DNA from: Solen grandis
Lineage: Eukaryota; Mollusca; Bivalvia; Adapedonta; Solenidae
NCBI GenBank assembly: GCA_021229015.1
Contig: CM037781.1
Location: 34,330,759-34,394,758 of the forward strand
Direction: 5' to 3'
DNA: 64,000 nt
In this document: positions 1-11,674 of the stretch, piece by piece
How the letters are laid out: each line of letters starts with the position of its first letter
Numbering within the stretch: the stretch's first letter is position 1
Translations under genes and position numbers: made by a program
Notes under the pieces: generated by a model
Told to the model about the DNA's origin: nothing
Databases searched by the model: none
The model's input: only the letters and a program-made list of their open reading frames with translations

Positions 1-693
1 GGTAAAATTTGATATGAAATAATAATTCATGTCAGATCCTATATATCAATAAGATGACACTGGTTTGAATCCTATCGTGGAGCGGGCGCTTTGATACTCG
101 GGTCCCGACGACTGTTGTATTCTCCTTAATAATAAGTAAAGAAAATCACTATCCCTTACCCAGCCCCACCCATATCAAGTAAGCTTCAATTGGGTTCAAT
201 GTTAATTTTTTGGATTTAAAAAGTCAAAAGTATGTGTCTCTTAGTATGTTTACATGTATCAGCCGGACTGTGTCTATTTAAACTATTAAACTGCATTAAC
301 TATTTGAATAAAGCCAACCAACTACATTTATAGTGCACTGAAAATACATTCCAATCCAAACAACTTTATTTATCTATTGTTTTGTTAATGCTTGGGTTTA
401 ACGTCCCACCAACAGTATTTCAGTCATTTTGGGGGATTTCTTTTTCAACACGAGACAAATGTATCTAATAATCTGATAAATAAAACAGAACAGATATTTT
501 ATTTCTGACTTAAGCATTACTAGCCATATACTAATCAGATACAATGACCTATAACATAATTAAAATATGCCATGCAATGTACGAAGGTCTCGGTGGCAAA
601 ATATCTAAAGCATATCTTACATTTGGTTATTTGTGAATATAACGGTGACATACATTACAAGGATATATACTTCGGTAAGTAATAGAATACAAC

Positions 694-898
694 TTTATTT
701 ATTTTACATCGATTAAGAAACAAGTTATTACAACTCGATGGCTCTGGCGGCGGCGTATGTGGTCATTATTGTGGGAGAAAACCTACATATCTGAACGGGC
801 GACAACTGTACCCTCTCACGTACGTGACCAGGAATCGAACCACCTGGGACGCATTGGTGGGAAGCGAGGCGCGTTACCGCTATGCTATCCAGGAACCC
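694..898 (-). repeat. tRNA-derived SINE, family A
   Basis: Read on the minus strand: a tRNA-like head with A-box-like 'tagcatagcggtaacgcg' and B-box-like 'ggttcgattcctgg', then a body, then tail 'acttgtttcttaatcgatg'. It sits in the left duplication copy; the right copy has a head-truncated equivalent. Confidence 0.8.
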
Positions 899-1999
899 AA
901 ATAGTAATAGAATAGAAGCTTGTTCACAGATGATCGGTAGAAATAAAATTAATGTTTTTTTTTTCTATTCTTCCTTATTAATGTTGGTTAAGTTCTTGTT
1001 TCCTGACATATAAACTCGGCGAGTGTAGTTCACATTGCACGGGAAAACGCTATTTTCGTAAACGCCAACTTCCGAGGAATCGGTTAGATATATATTACGG
1101 TATTCTCGAAGAAGGTGTTTGCCTTACCACGTGTCACGTTCCAGAACATTGTATTTTTACCAGTTCCTGGTATCTAAATCATAAGTTCAGTCTGTGAATT
1201 GGACGCATTCGGGAAAAATGAATGTGATCAGTTATTTGACAGCACACGAAAAAAAAATCTAAATAAATGTTTTATACTCCTAAATATAGATTCAATACCG
1301 TTCGTTACGCTATTTCCAGTGACAGAGAATCACCCATTTTAATTACAATCACAGATTGTTGCATTGGGTGACTATGGGTTTGTACATGGATATTGATAGG
1401 TAGAACATTAGTTTCATCATTATCCCACGATGTTCATAGCACAGAATGTTGGTTTTGTCTCTTAATATCGTTATCTAACGTTCTTTCTCGATATAAATCA
1501 GATTTTCCATTATAAACCAATGTCATCATTATTCTAATCCCTGGCCAAAACTATATTTAACAAGTCATAGAGCACGGAATGATTACATGTAACTAATTAT
1601 TGGGACTTCTGATTTTGTAAGCTTAGGCGCAAAAATGTGTTAGTAGGGACTTGTTTTATCCACCTGTGTTTTCCTTATCCACATTGTAAGTAGCATTACA
1701 AGATTAGATGGCAAATGTTTATTCCATAGGTTATTACATCGCATGTTACAGACGTTTCGACAATACATGTATTTCATTCAGATAGAGACGTCAAATTTAT
1801 TACAAGTAAAATCAAAGGACAACAATAGCAATCTTAATTTGCCTAAATGAAAACAGTCAAGGATTCTTATATATAAATGTAATATGAATATTATAAAGAT
1901 AGTTTTTTATGAGAACATAAGTGATATAGTTTGTGAAAGCATCAATATTACACTTCCTTGAAGAAAGACTTATTCAAAAAATCTATTTTCCATTTTTTG

Positions 2000-2099
2000 N
2001 NNNNNNNNNNNNNNNNNNNNNNNNNNNNNNNNNNNNNNNNNNNNNNNNNNNNNNNNNNNNNNNNNNNNNNNNNNNNNNNNNNNNNNNNNNNNNNNNNNN
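2000..2099. other. Assembly gap (100 N)
   Basis: Exactly 100 N, a conventional placeholder of unknown true length, within the 3' flank of the degenerate gene copy. Confidence 0.99.
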
Positions 2100-2461
2100 T
2101 TAGAAAGTTATAAAGTGTATGTAGTTGTCAAATGTTCCATACCTTTAAATGGCATTATTTTTTAAATCATATAATACATCAAAGAATGAATACCTGAGCT
2201 GTATAGAGAACAAACAAATTTCACATGTACACGAATATTCAAAAGTATAAGGAAATAAAATTCTTAACACATTTACTTTCCAGTTAGAGAGAAAACATTT
2301 AATTACAATTATTTCGTTTGAATAAGATTTAACTTTTCTTAAGTATAAGAAAGAATGATTTATTCTTGGAGGTTATATTAAATTCAAAATGTCAATCATA
2401 ACAGATAACAATCAAAAACCTGCATTTCAGTAAGTTTTCAAGTGAAAGTCACCCCTTACCC

Positions 2462-4108
2462 CTAACCAAAACCTTTGATGACACACAGAACGTAACTGGC
2501 ATTGTTTGACTTTTGAATGTTAATGCCGTTTCCGTATGGACGTTGTATATGTATAAGAAAGCCTTCCATTTCTGGATTAGGTCTCCACAGACGGACGTTT
2601 CCCGTACGGCGAAAAGCATAGACGACTCTTTCGTATGATGAAAAGAGACTCTGGGAGTTACCATATGCAGGAAACCGGTAACCAGCATTAGGTCCATCCT
2701 CTGCTTGAACATACAAAGATGTCAAATCTTTCTCCATGTTGAGATATGCAGGAAGTGGTACAACCCATTCAGGAAAGATTACATCCTTATTTTGAAGGGC
2801 GTGAAAATTTTCCCTGGAATAAAGGACCTAGCATTCCATGCCATTACTCGAACTTCACCCTCCTCTCCCGAAAAAGGATGTTTGTTTGCCCAACCATCCC
2901 TTTGACCTATTAATTTATTCATTTGTTTCCAGGGTTCCTCTGATTGTATATATCCTGTCCAAATTCTCACGTTTTTTCTATTAAATGCCCACACTGTTCC
3001 ACCATCGCTAGACCAACTAACCTCAGAATTCGATGAAGCTCCCACCCCTTCCGATGTATAAAAACTGGTTCCATTGTGACAACGAATTTGGACACTCACA
3101 AAACCTGGATAACCTTCAAGATTATGTGGTATTTCATGAAAGGCTTTAGCTTCCTTTTTGTTATCCAAAGAAAACCATTCGGACTCAAAATCTGGTGCTG
3201 GCCATTTGTCCTTTCCCCAAACCTTGACCCTTACGTATGCATCTGAAGAAACCTGATGGTTGTTTCCGAGTCGAAATTTAGATTCGTCGCCCGTGTTTAT
3301 GACCGTTCCTGATGCCTCATTATTATCTTTAATCGGAGCTGTGAGAAAAACGTTCTCATTGTCATATAGATATACGATTCCACCGTACCTTTTACCAGAG
3401 TCATCGTCAGATTGATAAACAGAATCTCCATGGAATGTCCATCCGGCGTTTGGACCGGTAATTGGCCGTATTTGAACTTCAACCTTAATTGGCAATATCC
3501 CAAGTCCGTGGTGTACCGTTCTTGTGCTAAGGGTTGCATCTTGTGATCTCATCAATATCCACTCACTCATAAATGAAGGACTTCCATACTTTTTAATGTT
3601 TAGTTCCATATTTTTCTTTATCATCTCCTTTCGCTGAAATTCATATTCTATATAATCAACTCTGTCGCTAGCATTCTTCAGTTCAACAGCTAATTTACCT
3701 AAGGATGATTCGACGTCCTGGACTGTTGTCGTAGATATATTTAATCTTGCCTCCGTTCCATTTTGATGCTTTTCATATTTATTCAATTTGCGTTTCATAC
3801 TATATTGTTGCAGTTTAGCGTCTTTTAATGCGTGATATAATTGTTGGTATTTATCAAAGCCACTGGATTCATTAGAAATGGTTTTCCTTCCGCTTTTACA
3901 CTTATCTTTGTCATCTTTAGGTATCATATTAATTTTTTCTTCCAAAACACGAACTCTTGTCGACAGATTTGTGAAGAGACGATGTTTGTTATACGAAATA
4001 TCATCCCGAAGTCCAAAACAGGGTTTCCTCGAAAGCAGATGCTGATAAATACAATTCATAGAATATCACAATAAAAAATAAAGTCCGACTTAATGTCTGG
4101 AAACGCAT
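2462..4108 (-). pseudogene. Frameshifted paralogue of the coiled-coil/three-domain secreted protein
   Basis: Paralogue of the 11675-13351 gene, split over two frames. The signal peptide (ATG at 4108, hydrophobic LFFIVIFYELYLSASA) is open for only 35 codons and stops at 4001. The coiled coil and domains 1-2 are read in another frame from 4059 to 2779 (426 codons from an internal ATG that gives no signal peptide). Domain 3 (2737-2462) is back in the signal-peptide frame and is 80/91 identical to the intact copy. Relative to the intact copy, about 26 nt are missing just after the signal peptide and 1 nt is missing before domain 3, so the two shifts compensate. Domain 3 has also lost the GG pair (now Glu-Arg) found in every other copy of the repeat. 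No GT-AG intron that would repair the N-terminal shift is visible. Probably a pseudogene. An assembly error is the alternative, since a gap lies 360 bp away. A truncated cytoplasmic product from 4059 is possible but unlikely. Confidence 0.82.
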
Positions 4109-4130
4109 CGTGGGAAGTTCAATCTATTTC

Positions 4131-7100
4131 ACCTGTTTTACTCAGTCTCATTCCAACAACATGAATAGTCTGATTAAGACACAAATCTCACTAGATTATA
4201 TGATCATTGAGCACTACGCATTACATAATAGTTTTCTTCAAAACGCACCAATGTACTAAGGAATGAAATAAACTGTAAACTGAAAAATATGCTATCAATC
4301 AAATGTTATCTTGATATCTAAATATAAAGTGCTTGCTGTTTTTAAATGCGGCTATCCTATGCTGATTTACTGGTCTGTCCATTGAGTCTTTATATAGCAA
4401 TGGTTAGCTATTAGCTATAGTTGAAGAGATGCAGCCAAGTCGTCTCTTCAGATATAATATTCATCTGCCATTGGACCGATATGGTTGAAATATTTACCAG
4501 GATCTGCAAAACGCAGCAAAATATTTCTGTTCAAGTTTACAGTTGGGAGCATTTATCTTTTTTACGGATGCATAATCAGTCGAATGTTATATACTAAATC
4601 AACTCAACTAAGTTTTTAGTAATATAAGGCCTCCGGCCCAGAATACAAATACGGCACAGTACTACAAAAAAGAATCACAAATCCTTTCATGTATAGTTAC
4701 ATTGTTTTGACGTCCAGTTTCAATCATATGCTTGTGATTTGAACATCTTATCTTAGATAAAATATTTTCTTTAACTTAAAAGGCAATTCAAATATAAGAT
4801 AACTTTCAATATATAACAAACTTTTGGAATGCCTATAATGATGACATTTACTTGAAGAATTTATATCCTCTAGCCAACATTGGGTATAATGAATGTTAAT
4901 CGTTCTTTAAATTTTGACATAAACACATTAATATTATCAATGTCTTTGAAATCTAAACTATTCTAAAACCATAGTAAAGAGTAAATTCTTTATGCCTTAT
5001 CTTTGTAGCCCAAAAATACGATCGGCTTTATCTAGTCTTTTGAGCATTAAATATTATTTACGTGGATATCTATAATGGGGTATAAATAACAATTTGCTCC
5101 AATACCTAATGCATTTTGTGATGTATGTAATACATAAAGGTAGACGACTAGACGTCCACACTCACCTAATACTATGCGTGTGTTAGTAGTTTTACTTTTA
5201 TGTAGATGCCTTCAACAAATTTTATTTTGAGCCATTGTAACAGTACTAATATCCGTAAAACTGAGAACCATAATATAATATTGGTTTGAAGTTTAAATAA
5301 CTCTTTGGATGGAAAGTAACCAATACATATAGATAAAAGTATAGATGTGTTTGTTTATTTATAAGCTTTAAATCGAATAATTTATTTCGATGAATCACTA
5401 AAAATACCTTCTGTGTAAATATTCTGTTTTGTAACTGTACAAAAATCTGAGTAAAAAAAAAAAAAAAAAAACCAAAAGTTGTTAATGACGGCATTTGTTT
5501 CTACGGAGAGAGACATAAATAAAGAGCGTTCCGAAATAAAATGCAATATCGCGTACCACGAAAATTGTCGAGAGCGAGAGCAACTGTCACACGATTACCG
5601 TACATTTCGGTAAATGACTATAGTAATTGGTTCAGATATATCATATATTGAACTTATAGTTTATATGGTAAACTGTTTGGACGGTTCGGTAAACTGAATT
5701 TGTAAAGTACATATAAATTGCCATATTAAAATTGAAGCTATTTGTTATCAAAAGGCACTTATTTGGACAATATAAGAATAAATCGACAATGTTTCCTTTA
5801 TTATTTAGTCGCCTAATTTAACAGTTTTCACGCCTTCATTTATCGAGTGGATAACAGAACTGAAAAAAAAACATATCATTTGTATGCACTCAGGTGCATA
5901 CAAATACAGCATGGTGATACAAAACATTTTTTTTTTATCAAAATTTGTTGGGGACGGAGAATCTTATTAACAACAATTACTTTTATAATACATTTAGAAA
6001 ATCTACTAATTTTAGCTTAAGCGAGTACAGATAATGGAAAAAAGAGAATGAATGCATAATTTGAGTATTTCTTAAGATTGATCTTAATTATGAGAGGGAG
6101 AAAGGAAGAAAGCGACAGATAACTTGTCCCATATGACAAAGCGCGAGTATGAGAAAGAGTAGTGATGACTTTTATTCAAACCTGATAGTCTCGTGTACAT
6201 GCAGAATTAAGCGGTGATTTTACCGGCCTTCAGTTAGGGTTTGAAAACTGACTGGTGTTATATAACACAAATCTTCATAGCAATCATCCAGAATGATTGC
6301 TTACTGATTTATCCCCTTATTTGCGTTCCGTTGTCTGATCGATCGACCTCACTGACGTCTGTTTTTGTCAAAAGCAATCGAACAAATACGCAAAGTAAAT
6401 AAAATAACAATATCAATATAGTGTTCACGCGATTCCTCGAGGTCGGGTGGGATCTGCAAAAAGGAAACTCGAAAAATCGCTGTATTCGAGAAATCATTTA
6501 TATGTCAAAATTCAATATATTTATATCATATTTGTTGATACCTTAACGTCGTCTTTTTATTAATTATGTTGTTACGTTTAGACTCCAATAAGTACTTTTT
6601 AAACATAGGATATATTTAACCATTACAAAAATAGCATAATCATAGCTTTCATTGCAAAAATTAAGTCACAAATAATTTACCGATAATTTGATTGAAACTC
6701 TTATTTAAGTTTGTGTATATGGCGGCGTTGCGTATTTTTTACATTCTTTTAATATACACTAAACATTTTGCCGTGGTTTTAAAAATTAATTATTACAGAG
6801 AAAAAGAACAACACATAAACAAACAAAATCGGCTCCTTTAATGACAAATGATTAATTTTGCAGACCCGTCACGGTTTGTTACATGATCAATAGTTAAGAA
6901 AATACGTTTTACATGTCCGTGTTGATATAACAGTTCACCTATGTACTCTCGAAGGTTTGACAATATGTGAAAGCAAGTACAAAGCCATCTCGACCAAGGT
7001 GTTAATTACAGGGACAGGTGGTCATAGGGCCGGAGTATGGTTGTCAAGAAGATACAGATAGGTTTTGTTATCGACTTCGAGAAATTGCATAGAACTCTTA

Positions 7101-8273
7101 TAGGATATACTTTCTAGGGACCGAGGACGGAGCTCGAGAAATCCAAAATCGCATGTTTGAAGAATCGCCCATAAATTTATATAGAAAAAGAAGGGCTAAA
7201 TCAAGGGACAGGCTTGTAGCTCGTCATCGCCGGTATTCAATGAATCGCCATATTAGGAATCGCGTGACAACTGTATTACAATAAACAAATATCAAATGGA
7301 ACTTTTCGTAAATACGTATGAAATTCAAAATGAAAGCTTTGATTTACAGACTTGTTCCCAGTGCCTAAAGCTTCCCACTAAAGCTTTAGGCACGCGTACG
7401 ATTTCACAAATCGATATGGGCAAAGTAAGAACTGCGCATCTCTGTTATTCAAAGGTCTCTGCTACGCGGAACAAAGAACAACCACGTGACTTAATATGAA
7501 GCTGCCTTTTTGGGAAGATATAAAACCGACGGATATTGCCATAAATGATATGAGATTCTAAGTGAATGCAACTTTTCAAAATTTCAAAATCTCATCTAAA
7601 GCGCTGTTTCTATTAGTGTCAATATATATTATCATTATACTAAGAAAATGGATACATTAGTTATTTATTAAAGAAATAACTGTCACATCAACATTTGATA
7701 ACCTATATTGCTATAATAGACTTAAAATTTCCCTTACATAAATCAAATTGTTTTTAAAGCGACGATGTGACTCAAACAGTGTTTCTTAATAGCTGACATT
7801 GCTTCCCAATTTCAACATTTTATCATTTTATTGCGACATACCAAGTATATTATCATTTTACGCTCGTCCGAGTTCAACGTGCTAACAGTGGAGAGTTTTG
7901 ATTTCCAGTTTTGGTTAACGACGGTTTGCTTTAAATATCGATTCCTGGTAAAAAAATAATTATGAAAACTCCTTTTATAGTCTTACTAATCATGAACACA
8001 GCAGAACTCCGATTGTCAAAATAAACGATAAAAAGAAAATTTAATATTATTTTTCTCTGAAACCAGTGGTCGAAATTCAATTGGGTATTTTACTTTTAAG
8101 ATTTGGCGAATATTTATTGAATTCGCTGCTCTTCTTTTCATTGTTGGTGTAAAAAAATGTTATCGACATTAGAAGAAATAGCAAATCAAACTGAATTATT
8201 TAACCGTAAAAATAAACTCAAAGCGCTGCTGCACTAAACACGGTGCGACATATACATTGTACAACATATTCAA
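4131..8273. other. Spacer between the duplicated blocks, no gene seen
   Basis: AT-rich unique-looking DNA. Every frame over 60 codons here looks random or low-complexity. A 63-codon, strongly basic open stretch at 7093-7284 (RKRRAKSRDRLVARHRR) has no start or splice support. Confidence 0.6.
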
Positions 8274-8297
8274 TAGAGAGAGAGAGAGAGAGAGAGA
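8274..8297. repeat. (GA)n microsatellite
   Basis: Uninterrupted AG dinucleotides. Confidence 0.95.
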
Positions 8298-8384
8298 CGG
8301 GGGGATGAGGACAAACACTTGCCTCCCTCTGAAACAGCTTTTCTTCTCAATTAAAAGTTTTTGTATCTAATGCATTTATTCAAT

Positions 8385-8455
8385 GGCTCAATGGGGTTCA
8401 AGCCTACGACCTTCGAATTCGCAGACATGTATGTTACCACTGGACCACGGCGCTA
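8385..8455 (-). repeat. SINE family D, head fragment
   Basis: 'atggggttcaagcctacgac' and 'gttaccactggaccacggcg' are the reversed tRNA-like head of family D. Confidence 0.6.
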
Positions 8456-9115
8456 TTAATGTATCTGTTATTCACAAGTGACACTAAGCTCTAATATGAG
8501 AATCGCTGTTTCATAAGGGCAAGAGCATATCTCGGTTATTTTGTGCATTCTGGGAAAGAGGCATGGGTATAGCGTATCGATTCCATTACAGGCGAGATGA
8601 CATTATCGCAAGATATACCAGTCTTACAATATAATGATAACAGAAAAAAATAGTAATTTCATCAAGATATACATAAACAATCAATCTATCATTATATTTT
8701 CTGTTATTCTCTCTCTTTCTTTATATTATGGCGCATTTCTTATTATTTAGTAAAGACATGATGCAGTTCTTTTCACTACCATTTTCTCTCTCATCTGTCT
8801 CCTCGTCTTACCAGTCTGTAACAATCTAAAGGCAAGTCACCAGCTGTGATATTTCCTTTGCTTAGAATAAGTAAACGTATACAATCTCAAATGTAATGAA
8901 ATCGTACTTAATATGTAAACACAAGTCTTAAATTTACAAATGTATGAAATTCACATTTTAAATGCATAGGAAAATATAATTACCTGTATTACAACATATT
9001 GCGATTTTGCTAAGTACATCGTCCCTCTACTGTTTTTTTCTCATGTGTTTCAACAAAGATGCCATTAATATTGATACACCCCTTAAATAGAAAATAGTAT
9101 TTATATAACTGTTCT

Positions 9116-9142
9116 CATCATCATCATCATCATCATCATCAT
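9116..9142. repeat. (ATC)n microsatellite
   Basis: Uninterrupted trinucleotide run just upstream of a family B SINE. Confidence 0.95.
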
Positions 9143-9174
9143 TTCTTTAGCATTTATCATTCCATGTTGAGATC

Positions 9175-9389
9175 GGGGCCTCCGTGGCCGAGAGGGTAAA
9201 GTCGCTGACTTTAACACTCACTCAGCTCCTCACCGCGTGGGTTCGAATCCCGGCAGGGTAATTCAGATTTTCATGTGAGGAAGCCTTCCGTGCATTCGGG
9301 GTCTTCGTCCACCTGTAATTAGCTGGACGTCGCAATATGACTGAAATACTGTCGAAGCGACGGTAAACTCAAATAGGCAAGTCAAGTCA
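9175..9389 (+). repeat. SINE family B, complete, with target-site duplication
   Basis: tRNA-like head starting 'ggggcctccgtggccgagag' with B-box 'gggttcgaatcccgg', then the family B body with 'acctgtaattagctggacgt' and end 'cgacggtaaactcaaata'. Flanked by near-identical 11-bp repeats 'atgttgagatc' (9164-9174) and 'atgtagagatc' (9390-9400). Confidence 0.85.
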
Positions 9390-9574
9390 ATGTAGAGATC
9401 AAATCATTTCAGTTCTTTTGCTCTCCACCTCTCCCCTCTCTCTCTCTCTCTCTCTCAGAAATAGAGATGAGATTCTCAAGTTAATCAATATCATGATATT
9501 TTGCTTTTATCGTAGTGAGTTCTTATCAAGTTATTACTCGTAAATTTTCTCTATTATCCATTTCAAAATGGTAT

Positions 9575-9712
9575 TGATATAGTTCCAGGACTGACTGACC
9601 AGATGTCAGAATAATGAGACTAAGAGTGGCATCATGCCACATTTCTACGGCATGATACTGCAGTGTTGCAGCATCATATCCATCTCAAGTAAATGACTGA
9701 AATATTGTCGGC
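9575..9712 (+). repeat. SINE family C, partial
   Basis: 'gttccaggactgactgacca', 'atactgcagtgttgcagcat' and 'atgactgaaatattgtcg' match family C body and tail; the head is absent. Confidence 0.68.
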
Positions 9713-10479
9713 GGGACAAACATCCCCCATCTCAATCTGTTTTATCCCATCTCTCTCTTATTCTCTTATTCTCGATCGCCATGTTAGGAGCTACATGTTT
9801 ACCATTTATCAGTTAGATAACACTGGCGCTTTAACTATCCAGGCCCCGACGACTGTTGAATTTCCCTTAGTAATGATTAAAGAAAATCACTGCCACTTGC
9901 CTTACCCCGCACGTATCAAGTATGGTTCAAGACGGTTCAATGTTAAATTCAAAGATTTGAAAAGACAAAAGAATATATGTCTCTTATTATATATACACTT
10001 ATCAGGGGGAATGTGAGTGCGTGTAGGGCGTGCCTTGTCAATTGAAAGTGCGTAATCTATTTTAAGAAAGACAACCATATTACTTTAATAGTGCACTGAA
10101 AATACATTCCAATCCGAACAACTATATAATTTTTTTTTTATTTTGCTTATTCCGGGGTTTAATGTCCCAACAACAGTATTTCAGTCATTTTGGGGATTGT
10201 TTTTCACCACGAAACAAATATATCTATATAATAAACTGATAAACAAAACAGAACAGAAGATATTTTATTTCTGACTTAAGAATAAGAAGCTCGTCTTCAT
10301 ATACAGTGACCATTAATATAACAAACACATGCCATGCAATGTACGTAGATCTATGTAACAAAATATCTGAAGCATATCTTACAGTTTGATATCATGAATA
10401 TGACGTTGACATGGATAATATACTTTGTGTGAAAAAAAGGGCTGTGTATTTACCGGGAAGTAATAGTCTAAGAATAAAA

Positions 10480-10662
10480 CTTTATTTATTTTACATCGAT
10501 AACGAAACAAGTTGTAATAACTTAAATTAATCACTCTCGATGGCTGTGGTGGCGGCGTATGTGGTTATTTTTAGGGAGGATACCGGAGAGCCCGGTAAAA
10601 AAAACACGTGTCTGGACAGACGAACACTGTACCCTCTAATGTACGCAACAGGTATCGCATGC
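10480..10662 (-). repeat. SINE family A, truncated (duplicated copy)
   Basis: Same element and position as 694-898 within the segmental duplication, with the tRNA-like head degraded. The insertion therefore predates the duplication. Confidence 0.72.
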
Positions 10663-11674
10663 GCAAGCAATAGTTACCAGGATAGACAGGCAGGAAGACA
10701 AACAAGATTCTACATGTATATAATTGGTGAAGTTATTTCGTCATTATCGTACGATAATAGCATATTATGCAACTTTTCACTTTTGTCTCTGAATATCGTT
10801 ATCTAATGTTCTATCTCGATATAAATCAACTTTTCCATTATCAACAAATGTCATCACCATTCCAATACCTGGATGAAACTATCTTTGGCTAGTCATAGAG
10901 CATGTAATAACTATATATAACTAGTCATCTTCACTTTTGATTTTGTAAGGTAAAGCGCAAATATGTGTTAGTAGGGACTTGTTTCTTTCTTACTATCATT
11001 GTAAGTTCTATAAGTAGCATTACAAGATTAGACAGCAAATGTTTATTCCAGAAGTAATTACAATGCAAGTTACAGACTTTGCGACAGTACATGTATTTCA
11101 GTGATATAGAGACGTCAATCTTAGTACAACTGAACTCAAAGGACAACAGTAGCAATCTTGATTTGCCTAAATAAAAACAGTCAAGGATTCATAAATAAAA
11201 ACATAATATGAAGATATTTCGTTTCCATGTGTTTCTGAAGAGCTTAGAAATGATAAGTGATAAGCGTTTCTCTATAACAATTAAAACAAATCTATTTTTA
11301 GATTATGTTAGAAAGTTATCAGGTGTCTATGGTTGCTAAAGGTCCATTGTATTTAAATGGAATTTTTAGTTCAAATCAAACAGAACAACATCTAAGAATT
11401 AATATCTGAGATGTAAAGACAGCAAACAAATTTCACATGTACACTTATATTCAAAAGTATAAGGAAATGAAATTCATAACACATTTACTTGACAGTTAGA
11501 TAGAAAACTTTTGGTTACAATCATTTCTTTTTAAATCCTAATCAACTTATCCTAAGTATAGGGAAACATGATTTATCCTTGGAGCTTGAATTAAATTCAA
11601 AATGTCAAAAATAACAGATAACAATCAGAAACCTGCATTTAAGTATGTTTTCAACTGAAAGCCACCCCTTACCC

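Larger units (their letters stand above)
40..4130. repeat. Segmental duplication, left copy
   Basis: Gene and non-coding flank recur at about 9800-13370. Matching landmarks include 'cccgacgactgttg' (105 vs 9847), the 'actgaaaatacattccaatcc' stretch (338 vs 10095), a SINE at 694-898, 'tatcgttatct' (1467 vs 10794) and the gene itself. Similarity runs from close to the window start to about 20 bp upstream of the start codon. This copy has about 465 extra bases at roughly 910-1375. The assembly gap 2000-2099 lies inside it. The left boundary may be outside the window. Confidence 0.85.

Noticed and set aside
7093..7284. 63-codon strongly basic open stretch
   Set aside because: Could be a decayed transposase piece, but there is no start, splice site or recognisable motif.
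9693..10016. 107-codon plus-strand frame
   Set aside because: Starts in a family C SINE tail and runs into the duplicated non-coding block; the left duplicate does not keep it open.
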